Source of the DNA: FEB-35 sp050263095
Lineage (GTDB): Bacteria; Desulfobacterota; Deferrimicrobia; Deferrimicrobiales; Deferrimicrobiaceae
Assembly (NCBI GenBank): GCA_050263095.1
Contig: JBLNEW010000065.1
Coordinates: 1-36,761 of the forward strand
Reading direction: 5' to 3'
Length of the DNA: 36,761 nucleotides
In this document: positions 1 to 7,776 of the stretch, one piece after another
Position numbering within the stretch: the first letter of the stretch is position 1
Layout: each line of letters opens with the position of its first letter
The notes under the pieces: generated by a model
What the model was told of the DNA's origin: nothing
The model's database searches: none
The model's input: only the letters and a program-made list of their open reading frames with translations
Position numbers and translations under genes: made by a program

Positions 1-49
1 TCCCGCCGATGTAAAGCCGATACGGCTTTGCCGCCACATGTTCCGTCAT
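1..49 (-). CDS. N-terminal start of a truncated gene, possibly an aldehyde dehydrogenase
   Basis: Only 16 codons lie inside the window, reading MTEHVAAKPYRLYIGG. The ATG at 49-47 is preceded by a strong Shine-Dalgarno AGGAGGGGG, so this is very likely a real start. A short leader followed by a YRLYIGGE-like stretch is typical of the first beta strands of NAD-dependent aldehyde dehydrogenases, including methylmalonate-semialdehyde dehydrogenases. Sixteen residues cannot prove this. It begins 38 bases after the E1 beta gene on the same strand, so it is probably in the same operon. A semialdehyde dehydrogenase would suit branched-chain amino acid breakdown. Confidence 0.4.
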   Translation of the reverse strand, partial: MTEHVAAKPYRLYIGG

Positions 50-87
50 TTCCCCCTCCTTGGATGGCCTGTCGATATTGGAACCTT

Positions 88-1062
88 TCAAAATTCAACC
101 GCTGTCCGGATCGCCCCTAGCAGGCGGCCGGCATCGGGTAGATAAAGCTTTTCGAGCGAGTACGGGAACGGAGTGTCGAAGCCAGTCACCCTGGCGACCG
201 GCGCTTTCAGATGGAGGAACGCCTTCTCCTGCACAAGGGCGGAAATCTCCGCCCCGAAGCCGCACGTCCGGGGCGCTTCGTGCAGGACGACCGCCCTGCC
301 CGTCCTCTCGACCGACCGTATGACCGCCTCGATGTCCATCGGCCAAAGGGTGCGAAGGTCGATCACTTCCGTGTTTATCCCCTCGTTTACCGCAAGCGCC
401 GCGGCCTCTTCCGCCACCTGCACCATGGCGCCGTAGGTCACAATGGTAACATCCTCCCCCGGTCTTGCGACGCGCGCTTTCCCCAGCGGGACCGTGAAAT
501 CCCCTTCGGGCACCTCCCCCCTGGCGGTCCTGTAAAGCGCCTTGGGCTCCAGGAATATCACCGGGTCGGGGTCGCGTACGGCCGAGGCGAGCAGGCCCTT
601 GGCGTCCGCGGGTGTCGACGGCATCACGACCTTCAATCCCGCCGTGTGTATGAAGTACGCCTCCGGGCTTTGTGAATGATAGTGCCCCCCCTTTATGCCT
701 CCGCCGGTAGGCGTCCGGATGACGACCGGGGCTGTGAACTGGCCGGCCGAGCGGTACCTGAACTTGGCGAGCTCGGACACTATCTGGTCGAAGGCCGGGT
801 AGATGAAGTCGGAAAACTGGATCTCGGCGACGGGCCGAAGGCCGTTAAGCGCCATCCCGATGGCCATCCCGACGATCCCCTGCTCGGCCAGCGGCGTGTC
901 GATCACGCGGTCGGGGCCGAACCTCGCCCAAAGCCCCTCCGTCGCCCGGAAGACCCCCCCGTTCTTTCCGATGTCCTCCCCCAGGAGGACGACCCGGGGA
1001 TCGCGCTCCATCTCGAGCGCCAGCGCGTCGTTGATCGCCTGGACCAGCGTCATCGCCGTCAC
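88..1062 (-). CDS. 2-oxoacid dehydrogenase E1 component, beta subunit (branched-chain/pyruvate type)
   Basis: Beta chain of the thiamine-diphosphate-dependent E1 enzyme that decarboxylates a 2-oxoacid and passes the acyl group to lipoyl-E2 in the cytoplasm. The 324-residue product has the family features in order: TLVQAINDAL at the N terminus, LGEDIGKNGGVFRATEGL, DTPLAEQGIVGMAIG, the EIQFSDFIYPAFDQI pyrimidine-domain stretch, and a transketolase C-terminal domain with VIDLRTLWPMD. GTG at 1062 is preferred because GAGGTG lies five bases upstream. The ATG three codons later is the alternative. The start is only four bases after the alpha-subunit stop, so the two chains should be co-translated. 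Sequence style is closer to branched-chain 2-oxoacid dehydrogenases than to E. coli-type pyruvate dehydrogenase, but pyruvate or acetoin substrates are not excluded. No E2 or E3 gene is in the window. Confidence 0.93.
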   Translation of the reverse strand: MTAMTLVQAINDALALEMERDPRVVLLGEDIGKNGGVFRATEGLWARFGPDRVIDTPLAEQGIVGMAIGMALNGLRPVAEIQFSDFIYPAFDQIVSELAKFRYRSAGQFTAPVVIRTPTGGGIKGGHYHSQSPEAYFIHTAGLKVVMPSTPADAKGLLASAVRDPDPVIFLEPKALYRTARGEVPEGDFTVPLGKARVARPGEDVTIVTYGAMVQVAEEAAALAVNEGINTEVIDLRTLWPMDIEAVIRSVERTGRAVVLHEAPRTCGFGAEISALVQEKAFLHLKAPVARVTGFDTPFPYSLEKLYLPDAGRLLGAIRTAVEF

Positions 1063-1066
1063 CGTT

Positions 1067-2143
1067 TCACCTCGCAATGGGCTCACGGATCCACTCCAGC
1101 TGCTCGGACAGGTGCCACGGCATCTCCGCGTAGACGTCTTCGACAAGGCTTTCCCGCGGGACGGGCGGAGCCGATTCGCACGCCGCAACGGCGCGCTGAA
1201 CCTCTTCCCTGGCGGACGAGGACGCATCGGCTTCGTCCCGGTCGGTCATAAGCCCCTTTTTCCTGAGCCATCCCCCGAACCGGCTGATTGCATCCTTGCG
1301 GCTCCATTCCTCCACTTCTTCCGCCGACCTGTAGCGGGACTGATCGTCCGAAGTCGAATGCGATCCCATCCGGTACGTCACCGCCTCGACGAGAGTCGGT
1401 CCAGATCCCGCGCTTGCCCGTTCCAGTGCGCGGCGTGTCACGGTGTAGACGGCAAGCACGTCGTTCCCGTCCACGCGAACGCCCCCGATCCCGTAAGCCG
1501 CGGCCTTCGCCGCGACCGATCCGGACGCGGTCTGGCGCGCGAAAGGGGTGGATATGGCGTACTGGTTGTTGCTGCAGAAGAAGACGTTCGGCGTCCGGAA
1601 GACCCCCGCGAAGTTCATCGCCGCGTGGAACTCCCCCGTGGAGCTGCCTCCGTCCCCGAAGTACCCTATGACGGCGGTTTTCTCGCCGCGCATCCTGGCG
1701 GCGTAGGCTGCCCCCACCGCCTGCGGGAGCTGGGTTGCGACGGGAGAGGAAACGGAGACGATGCGCAGAGCCCGGTCGCACCAGTGGTTGGGCATCTGCT
1801 TGCCCTTCGTCAGGTCCTTCGAGTTTCCGAAGAGCTGCCCGACAAGAGACGGAAGGGGATATCCGTGCATGAGGGCCGCCCCCTGGTCGCGATACGAGGG
1901 AAACACCCAGTCCCCATCGCGCAGGGCGAAGCCGGAGCCGATCTCCGCCGCCTCCTGGCCCGCGGCGCCTATGTAGAATCCGATCCGCCCCGCGCGCTGG
2001 AGGTGCTGCCCCTTCTCGTCCAGCGCCCTCAGAAAAACCATTTTCCTGAAAAGTAAAAGAAGGGTCTCCCCGTCGAACTTCGGGTCGAGTTCCGGGTCGA
2101 TGCTCCCGTCCTCTCGAAGCGCAGCCAACAACGGCAGTTCCAT
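1067..2143 (-). CDS. 2-oxoacid dehydrogenase E1 component, alpha subunit (branched-chain-like)
   Basis: Alpha chain of the E1 decarboxylase, 358 residues, cytoplasmic. The thiamine-diphosphate motif is complete: GDGGSSTGEF starts at residue 163 and ends with the NN pair at 192-193, about 30 residues later as in the family. FYIGAAGQEAAEIG near residue 55 and the phosphorylation-loop-like MGSHSTSDDQSRYR near residue 270 resemble branched-chain 2-oxoacid dehydrogenase E1 alpha, which usually carries an HSTSDD sequence. The ATG at 2143 follows CGGAGG. The gene sits directly before the beta subunit and after a CaiB/BaiF-family gene, a set that fits valine/leucine/isoleucine or branched fatty-acid breakdown. 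Substrate is inferred, not shown. Confidence 0.93.
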   Translation of the reverse strand: MELPLLAALREDGSIDPELDPKFDGETLLLLFRKMVFLRALDEKGQHLQRAGRIGFYIGAAGQEAAEIGSGFALRDGDWVFPSYRDQGAALMHGYPLPSLVGQLFGNSKDLTKGKQMPNHWCDRALRIVSVSSPVATQLPQAVGAAYAARMRGEKTAVIGYFGDGGSSTGEFHAAMNFAGVFRTPNVFFCSNNQYAISTPFARQTASGSVAAKAAAYGIGGVRVDGNDVLAVYTVTRRALERASAGSGPTLVEAVTYRMGSHSTSDDQSRYRSAEEVEEWSRKDAISRFGGWLRKKGLMTDRDEADASSSAREEVQRAVAACESAPPVPRESLVEDVYAEMPWHLSEQLEWIREPIAR

Positions 2144-2233
2144 GCGGGCCTCCGTTCCTGGAAACGTTCGCGCCTCTTCCTATCCGATGATTCTTCCCGC
2201 CGGAGGATTCAGCCTGCCCTTCCGGCGCGATAA

Positions 2234-2395
2234 TCACCGCGAATTCGACTCGTCCTCGGCGGTTATCTTGACGCGGCAGGCTTTTTTGCGCGCCGCCTTT
2301 TTCGGGTCCGGTATAACACGGGTTGGTTTCGGCATTACCCCGCGCTCCTTTACTTTCGGCAGCGGGATGACGATCTTTTTCTTCGCCCTCGGCAT
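2234..2395 (-). CDS. small basic hypothetical protein, 53 aa
   Basis: Unrecognised. ATG at 2395 and TGA at 2236-2234 give 53 residues, beginning MPRAKKKIVIPLPK, with many Lys/Arg/Pro, one Cys and a short acidic tail EDESNSR. It starts six bases after the stop of the CaiB/BaiF gene and ends 90 bases before the E1 alpha start on the same strand, so it is in operon position. No convincing Shine-Dalgarno is seen, which would suggest coupling to the upstream stop. Codon third positions are GC-rich but less so than in neighbours. It could be a real small nucleic-acid- or protein-binding polypeptide, or an open spacer. Confidence 0.4.
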   Translation of the reverse strand: MPRAKKKIVIPLPKVKERGVMPKPTRVIPDPKKAARKKACRVKITAEDESNSR

Positions 2396-2401
2396 GGATT
2401 T

Positions 2402-3589
2402 TCAGCCCCGCTTCCGCCGGATCACGCCTTTCGTCCGAAGATAATCTATCCGCGCCGCCGTGTAACCGATTCCGGCGAGGATCTCCTCGTCGTGCTCCCC
2501 CAGGCGGGGGGCGCGGCGGGGAACGGCCTCTTTTTCCCCGACGACCTTTATCGGCAGCCCGAGCTGGCGCTCGTTCCCGCCCAGGGGCGATTCCACGTCG
2601 ATAACCATTCGGCGCGAAAGCGCGTTGGGATGCGCCAGCGCTTCGGGCAGGGACAGGACGGGGGACAGGCATACGTCGTGCCCGCTGAAGAACTCCACCC
2701 ACTCGTCGCGGGTCCTCGCCGAGAAAACCTTGCCCAACTCGGCCTGCACGCGCAAGGACTCTTCACCCTCGGCGTACTGGAATCCCACCAGGTCCTCGCG
2801 GCCAAGCGCCTTGACCATTCTCTCCCAGAACCAGCCTTCCAGGGGGCCGATGCCGACATACCCGCCGTCGGCGCACAGGTAGACGTTGTAGCACGGATAT
2901 TTCCCCGTGAGGTGCATGTTGCCACGCTCGGGCGGCGCGCCTCCCGAAAGGTATTCCGCGGCGTTGAACGCATGCATCGACATGGCGCCGTCCGTCATCG
3001 AGATGTCCAGGAACATCCCCCTTCCGGACGACTGCCGGCCAAGAAGCGCCATGAGTATCCCCGAGAGAGCCATCATTGCGCCGCCGAAGAGATCGCCTAT
3101 CTGGACCGGGGGCGGAACGGGAGGAGAGCCGGACGAACCGCAAAGCCCCAGGATTCCCGCATGGGAAATGTAGTTGATGTCATGCCCCGCGACGCTGCGC
3201 ATCGGGCCGGCCTGCCCGAAGCCGGAAATCGAACAGTAGACAAGCATGGGGTTTACGGCGGATAGGGTCCCGTAATCCACTCCGAGCCGGGTCGCCACGC
3301 CGGGCCTGAATCCCTCGACGACCACGTCGGACTCCGAAGCCAGCTTCCGGAAGACCTCCCTGCCGTCCTCCGACTTGAGGTCGAGGGTGAGGCTGCGCTT
3401 CCCCCTGTTCAGGTACCGTTCCGATGGGGACATCCCCGGCTCTTCCGCCGCGAAGGGATTCCTGACGCGCGGGACGGGCTCGTCGACCTTGATCACGTCC
3501 GCGCCGTAGTCGGCCATCATCAAGGTGCAGTAAGGGCCCGGCAGCTGGAGCGACAGATCCAGCACCCGCACTCCGCGAAGCATGGACAT
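2402..3589 (-). CDS. CaiB/BaiF family (family III) CoA-transferase or alpha-methylacyl-CoA racemase-like
   Basis: 395-residue cytoplasmic enzyme acting on acyl-CoA thioesters. The N terminus LRGVRVLDLSLQLPGPYCTL, followed by LADYGADVIKVDEP-type and FRPGVATRLGVDY sequences, is the family III signature. GHDINYISHAGILG near residue 125 is the form found in alpha-methylacyl-CoA racemases, and IGDLFGGAMMALSGI follows with the conserved aspartate. Transferase and racemase members cannot be separated safely by eye. A racemase would fit branched-chain acyl-CoA degradation, matching the downstream E1 genes. ATG at 3589 has GGGGAGA seven bases upstream. It diverges from the metallophosphoesterase gene with only about 44 bases between starts. 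Confidence 0.88.
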   Translation of the reverse strand: MSMLRGVRVLDLSLQLPGPYCTLMMADYGADVIKVDEPVPRVRNPFAAEEPGMSPSERYLNRGKRSLTLDLKSEDGREVFRKLASESDVVVEGFRPGVATRLGVDYGTLSAVNPMLVYCSISGFGQAGPMRSVAGHDINYISHAGILGLCGSSGSPPVPPPVQIGDLFGGAMMALSGILMALLGRQSSGRGMFLDISMTDGAMSMHAFNAAEYLSGGAPPERGNMHLTGKYPCYNVYLCADGGYVGIGPLEGWFWERMVKALGREDLVGFQYAEGEESLRVQAELGKVFSARTRDEWVEFFSGHDVCLSPVLSLPEALAHPNALSRRMVIDVESPLGGNERQLGLPIKVVGEKEAVPRRAPRLGEHDEEILAGIGYTAARIDYLRTKGVIRRKRG

Positions 3590-3633
3590 AGCGCGGTCTC
3601 CCCGAAGGAATCTTGTGCTATCGTATTCCGCGT

Positions 3634-4404
3634 ATGGACAAAGGGTTTCCGACTTCTTCCGAGCGGGCGGTCTTTCTATCCGACGCCCACCTGAACCAGG
3701 ACGACATCCACACGCGCAATTTCGTCGCCCTCGTCGAGAAAGCCGCCGCCGAAAACGTCGCCGTGTTCATGCTCGGCGACATGTTCGACCTTTGGTTCGG
3801 AAGCCCCGGCCTCACATTCGGATTCCAGAAGCCGGTCGTTTCCCGCATGCGGGAACTTCGCCGCGCGGGCCTACGTTTATATTATGTGGAGGGGAACCGG
3901 GATTTCTATCTGAAAAAGTACCACGAGGGACACACGTTCGACGCGGTGGCCGAGGCGGAAATGGGGGCGGCCGTGGGGACGAAGAGGCTCTACCTTTCCC
4001 ACGGGGACACGGTCAACCGCGCGGACATCGTCTACCGGTTCTGGAAGGCCATCTCGAAGAACCGCCTGGCCTTCGGCGCCGTCTCCGCCCTTCCCTCCTC
4101 GGTCATACTTCCGCTCGCCGACAGGCTGGAGCGGAAATTGAAGAGGACCAACCGGCGCTTCCGCGGCTCCTTCCCGGAGAAGGATTGCCGGGAATTCGCC
4201 CTTCGCCGCTTCGCGTCGGGCGTCGACTTCGTCATCCTGGGACATTTCCACTCGGAGCGGCTCCTGCGGTTCACGCAGGGACAGGCGACCAAGGTGCTGG
4301 CGGTCCTTCCCTCCTGGCGCGAGGAGTGGCGGTACTTCTTCCTGACCGCCCGGGGGGAATTCGGATTCCGGACGTACGATCCGGCGGGAAAGCTCCTGCC
4401 GTAA
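3634..4404 (+). CDS. LpxH-like metallophosphoesterase (UDP-2,3-diacylglucosamine diphosphatase family)
   Basis: Calcineurin-like phosphoesterase, 256 residues. All metal-binding motifs are present in order: SDAHLN, GDMFDLWFG, EGNRDFYL, LSHGDTVN and GHFHSE. The set and spacing, especially GNRDF and HGD followed by D-x2-Y, match LpxH-type enzymes, which cleave UDP-2,3-diacylglucosamine to lipid X plus UMP at the inner face of the cytoplasmic membrane in lipid A synthesis. A basic, amphipathic stretch between the HGD and GHFH motifs fits membrane association. ATG at 3634 has no clear Shine-Dalgarno. TTG at 3613 has AAGGA three bases upstream and would add seven residues. No other lipid A gene is adjacent, so a related phosphoesterase role remains possible. 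Confidence 0.82.
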   Translation: MDKGFPTSSERAVFLSDAHLNQDDIHTRNFVALVEKAAAENVAVFMLGDMFDLWFGSPGLTFGFQKPVVSRMRELRRAGLRLYYVEGNRDFYLKKYHEGHTFDAVAEAEMGAAVGTKRLYLSHGDTVNRADIVYRFWKAISKNRLAFGAVSALPSSVILPLADRLERKLKRTNRRFRGSFPEKDCREFALRRFASGVDFVILGHFHSERLLRFTQGQATKVLAVLPSWREEWRYFFLTARGEFGFRTYDPAGKLLP

Positions 4405-4437
4405 CCGCCGGGGCGCTCCCGACACGGAGCCGACGCC

Positions 4438-4872
4438 TTATTTCCCGCCGATCGTCCTTCCCATCAAAACCGCGAACAGGATTCCTGCGGCGGCCTCGAC
4501 GAGCCCGAAAAGGACGGCGATCCGGTCCAGCCCGAGGCCCACCGGCATCACCGCGCCGGCCAGCATGCCCGCAAGGCCGACGTTGGCCATCCAGAACTGG
4601 ACTTCCGCCCAGCCGATCGATACGACGCGGGGCAATCCGAAGAACATCGTCGGGATCAGCTTGAGGCCTATGCCGTAGATCAGGAACAGGACGAATCCGA
4701 CGAGCAGCATGTGGGTGTGCACGAAAAGAAAGTTGTCGTTGCCGAAGGCGAGCATCGCCGCGCCCAGGAGAAGGCCCAGGCACAGGTAGAAAAAGGCCAC
4801 GCGGATGTACCGCCTGCAGAGGCGGTGCAGCCGGTCCTGCGTGGCGCGGTCCCGGACCGACGGATCTATCAT
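4438..4872 (-). CDS. small four-helix membrane protein related to haem-copper oxidase subunit I
   Basis: 144 residues with four predicted transmembrane segments at about 23-43, 48-74, 93-113 and 117-138. The second helix begins FLFVHTHMLLVGF, with His52 and His54 placed like a haem-ligand histidine in the CcoN/NorB-type subunit I fold, and continues into GIGLKLIP. Stand-alone short proteins of this kind are often annotated as cbb3-type subunit I, although a real subunit I has at least twelve helices. It is therefore either a small haem protein or a relic domain. ATG at 4872 overlaps the rng stop by four bases (ATGA), implying coupled translation. No other respiratory oxidase gene is seen in the window. 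Confidence 0.75.
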   Translation of the reverse strand: MIDPSVRDRATQDRLHRLCRRYIRVAFFYLCLGLLLGAAMLAFGNDNFLFVHTHMLLVGFVLFLIYGIGLKLIPTMFFGLPRVVSIGWAEVQFWMANVGLAGMLAGAVMPVGLGLDRIAVLFGLVEAAAGILFAVLMGRTIGGK

Positions 4873-7112
4873 GTAGTCCCTTCGCCCACCGAGAAGGATC
4901 CGGGGGCGAGGGAGGGGTCGGCCGCGAAGATGACGCGGGCCCCGCACGTCTTCTCCAGCGCGGTTATCTCCTCGCGCTTCTGGTTCAGCAGCGCCTCCAG
5001 GAGCTGCGGGGATACGCGGACCGCCAGGTCCTTCGCATGGTCCCTCGACAGCTCGCTGTGGATCCTCCGCAGGAGGCGCACCACCATGGCGTCCGGCGTG
5101 GGAAGGGAGCCCGTTCCCTGGCACATGTCGCATCCCTTCATCACCACGTCGTAGAAAGAGATCCCCATCCTCTGCCGGCTGATCCCGACCAGTCCGAATT
5201 TCCCCATGTTGGAGACGTCGCTTTTCGCCTTGTCCTTTTTGAGGGTATCTTTCAGGGTCTTTTCGACGTCCTTGATGTGGTTGCGGCTCTCCATGTCGAT
5301 GAAGTCGACGACGATCAGCCCCCCCATGTCGCGGATCCGGAGCTGCCGCGCGACTTCCGAAGCGGCTTCCTTGTTGGTCCGATAGGCCGTATCCTCTATG
5401 TCCCTGTCCTTCGACGACCGGCCGGAGTTGACGTCGATCGACCACAATGCCTCGGTCCTGTCGATTATTATGTGCCCGCCCGAGGGGAGCGAAACCTTGC
5501 GTGCGCATGCCCTTTCGAGCTGCTCCTCGAGGTTGAACTTGAAGTACAGGGGCCGCTTCTGCCGGTAAAGCTTGAGCTTCTCCTTCTGCTTCGGATAGTA
5601 GACGTCGAAGAAGGCCTGCGCCTTGCGGAACGAGTCGGCCGAGTTCATGAGGACTTCCGACACATCGGAGGAGTAGTTGTCCCGCAGCGTGCGGATGACG
5701 ATGTCCTGCTCCTCGTATAGAAGCGCAGGCGCCTTCTGTGTGCGCGCGCCTTCGACCGTCCGGTCCCAAAGCTTGAGCAGGTTCTCGAGGTCGGCCCGCA
5801 GGTCCTTCAAGGGCTGGCCCGCCCCGACCGTCCGGACTATGAACCCGAGGTGATCGGGGTATGAAAGCTTCTCCATGTTCTTGCGTATCCGCTCGCGTTC
5901 CTTCTCGCCCGCGATCTTCTTCGAGATCCCGTACCGCTTCATCCCCAGCATCATCACGAGGTACCGCCCGGCGATGCTGATGTACGAGGTCAGGGCCGCC
6001 CCCTTGATGGTCGATTCCTCTTTCGTCACCTGGACGAGGATCTCCATGCCCGGCCGCAGGTGGGGGCGCTTGTCCCCCTCGTTCCAGGTCCCCAGGTTCT
6101 CCATCAGCGCGCCGCCGCAGTATTCGTTAAGCGGAAGGAAGCCGTGCCTTCCGCCGCCGAATTCGACGAACGCCGCCTCGATCGCATGGGCTACGTTTAC
6201 GACTTTGCCCTTGTAGATGTTCCCCTTGAACTGCTTCCTGCACTGGTTTTCGACCTCGAAATAGTCCAGGTTGCCGTCGCTTACGAAAGCCACCCTTATC
6301 TCCTCGCGGTGGATCCCGTCGATGAGCATCACCTTCCGCGGACCCTTGCCGGGGACTCCCGTTATTTCCTCCTCCGCCTCCCCCTCTTCCTCGAACGCCT
6401 CCTCCTCCAGGGAAAGAGCTCCCGGCTCGGCGGGCTCCTCGGATGAGGTCCCTTCCGCGCCGCCTTCGAACTCCGTCTGCGCCGGGGCTCCTTCGGAAAC
6501 GGATTCCCCCGCGGGAGCCTGGGGCGCACCCTTCCCCCGGCGCCGGCCCCGGCGGCGGCTGCGCCGCCTCGCCTTCTTCTGTTCGCCCCCGGGTTCCCCT
6601 GCCCGCGCGGCCTCCTGGCCCGGCGGGACGCCGAAAGGCTCCCCCTCGGGCGCTCCCGGCGTTACTCCGTCCGGGGTCGGCCCGGCCTCGGCGGCCGCGC
6701 CCGCCGCATCTTCTTCCGCCTCGTTCGTGACGGCGGCGATAATCGGCCCCTCCTGATGCGACTCAAGCTCGACCGGCGGCCGGTCCTGCGATACCGACTG
6801 TGCCGCCTTCCCCCCCCGCCGCCGGGGACGGCGCCGGCGCCCCTTGGGCGCGGTCGTCGCGCCCTCGACGGATTCGGCCACTTCCTGGATTTCCGGCGGC
6901 GTCATCGCCTCATGCGGGGCGGATGGCGCCTGGCTCATTTCATCGCCCCGGCCGGCCGCCTCACCTTCCGGCGCCGGCGCGCCGGTCGATTCCCCGCCGC
7001 CCTCGAGGGGTTCGCCCTGCGGCCCGGCGGGGGGCGCCGTCCCGGCCGCCTCGGCGTCGTTGCGCCGCGGGCGGCGTCTCCAGTACCTGCGCCTGCCTTT
7101 ACCTTCCGTCAT
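4869..7112 (-). CDS. rng: ribonuclease E/G family endoribonuclease with long N-terminal Arg/Glu/Pro-rich extension
   Basis: 747 residues: a disordered N-terminal 260 residues followed by a complete RNase G-sized catalytic core of about 487. The core starts PRKVMLIDGIHREEIRVAF, continues with an S1-like RNA-binding part containing NIYKGKVVNVAHAIEAAFVEFG, then the DNase I-like catalytic part with DRTEALWSIDVNSGR and IVVDFIDM carrying the metal-binding aspartates, and the zinc-link CDMCQGTG. Enzymes of this family cut single-stranded RNA in rRNA maturation and mRNA decay. The extension holds three arginine clusters at residues 7-17, 91-99 and 180-194, separated by acidic, Pro/Ala-rich stretches. 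ATG at 7112 follows GGGAGG and overlaps the HAD-gene stop by four bases. The core assignment is secure; RNase E or G naming is a convention here. Confidence 0.93.
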   Translation of the reverse strand: MTEGKGRRRYWRRRPRRNDAEAAGTAPPAGPQGEPLEGGGESTGAPAPEGEAAGRGDEMSQAPSAPHEAMTPPEIQEVAESVEGATTAPKGRRRRPRRRGGKAAQSVSQDRPPVELESHQEGPIIAAVTNEAEEDAAGAAAEAGPTPDGVTPGAPEGEPFGVPPGQEAARAGEPGGEQKKARRRSRRRGRRRGKGAPQAPAGESVSEGAPAQTEFEGGAEGTSSEEPAEPGALSLEEEAFEEEGEAEEEITGVPGKGPRKVMLIDGIHREEIRVAFVSDGNLDYFEVENQCRKQFKGNIYKGKVVNVAHAIEAAFVEFGGGRHGFLPLNEYCGGALMENLGTWNEGDKRPHLRPGMEILVQVTKEESTIKGAALTSYISIAGRYLVMMLGMKRYGISKKIAGEKERERIRKNMEKLSYPDHLGFIVRTVGAGQPLKDLRADLENLLKLWDRTVEGARTQKAPALLYEEQDIVIRTLRDNYSSDVSEVLMNSADSFRKAQAFFDVYYPKQKEKLKLYRQKRPLYFKFNLEEQLERACARKVSLPSGGHIIIDRTEALWSIDVNSGRSSKDRDIEDTAYRTNKEAASEVARQLRIRDMGGLIVVDFIDMESRNHIKDVEKTLKDTLKKDKAKSDVSNMGKFGLVGISRQRMGISFYDVVMKGCDMCQGTGSLPTPDAMVVRLLRRIHSELSRDHAKDLAVRVSPQLLEALLNQKREEITALEKTCGARVIFAADPSLAPGSFSVGEGTT

Positions 7113-7774
7113 CGATTCCCTCCCGAAAACTTCGAATCCAGGAACCTCGGCAGGATCCCCGGAAGCTCGCACACGTCGCCTACCACCGCGTGGGCCGGAG
7201 AGGAATCTTCCCTGCCCCCCACCCAGACGGTGAACATGCCCAGCTCCCGGGCCGGAATCAGGTTTTCGCGGATGTCTTCGCAGAAAAGCGAAGCGTCCGC
7301 GCACGCTCCGGTCGCCTGCAGAAGCTTGGCGTACGGGTATGGCGACGGCTTGGCGATGTACTCCATGAATTCGATCCCGAATATCCCCTCCATCAGGTCC
7401 GATACGCCCAACGCGTCGAGAACGCGCCTGGCGTACGACTCGGAGCCGTTGGTGAAGACGACTCTTCTCCCCGGAAGGCCGGATAGCATGTCGCGCAGGT
7501 CCGGGCGCGGGGGGACGATCTCGGGTATCGGCACGTCGTGGACGTATTCCAGGTATTCCCCCGGCGGCACGCCGTGATGGCGCATGAGGCCTCTCAATGT
7601 CGTGCCGTACTCCCGAAGGAATTCCTTTCGCACGCACCGGGCGGCATCCGGATCCACGCCCAGCCTGTCCTGGACGTACCGCTCGATCCTGGCGTCCACG
7701 ATGCGCCAGAGGCTGACCGTAGGCGGATAAAGCGTGTTGTCCAGGTCGAAAATGAAAAGCGGCTCGGCCGGCAT
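7109..7774 (-). CDS. HAD-superfamily hydrolase, pyrimidine 5'-nucleotidase-like
   Basis: 221-residue cytoplasmic phosphatase of the haloacid dehalogenase superfamily. Motif I is FIFDLDNTLYPP with the nucleophile and acid/base aspartates, motif II is VVFTNGS, motif III includes KPSPYPYAKLL, and motif IV is FCEDIRENL. The DNTLYP form, with a helical cap between motifs I and II, is typical of the Sdt1/YjjG-like pyrimidine 5'-nucleotidase group, so a nucleoside monophosphate is the likely but unproven substrate. ATG at 7774 follows AGGGGA; a GTG two codons upstream overlaps the previous stop and is the alternative. The 3' end overlaps rng by four bases. Confidence 0.85.
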   Translation of the reverse strand: MPAEPLFIFDLDNTLYPPTVSLWRIVDARIERYVQDRLGVDPDAARCVRKEFLREYGTTLRGLMRHHGVPPGEYLEYVHDVPIPEIVPPRPDLRDMLSGLPGRRVVFTNGSESYARRVLDALGVSDLMEGIFGIEFMEYIAKPSPYPYAKLLQATGACADASLFCEDIRENLIPARELGMFTVWVGGREDSSPAHAVVGDVCELPGILPRFLDSKFSGGNR

Positions 7775-7776
7775 CG

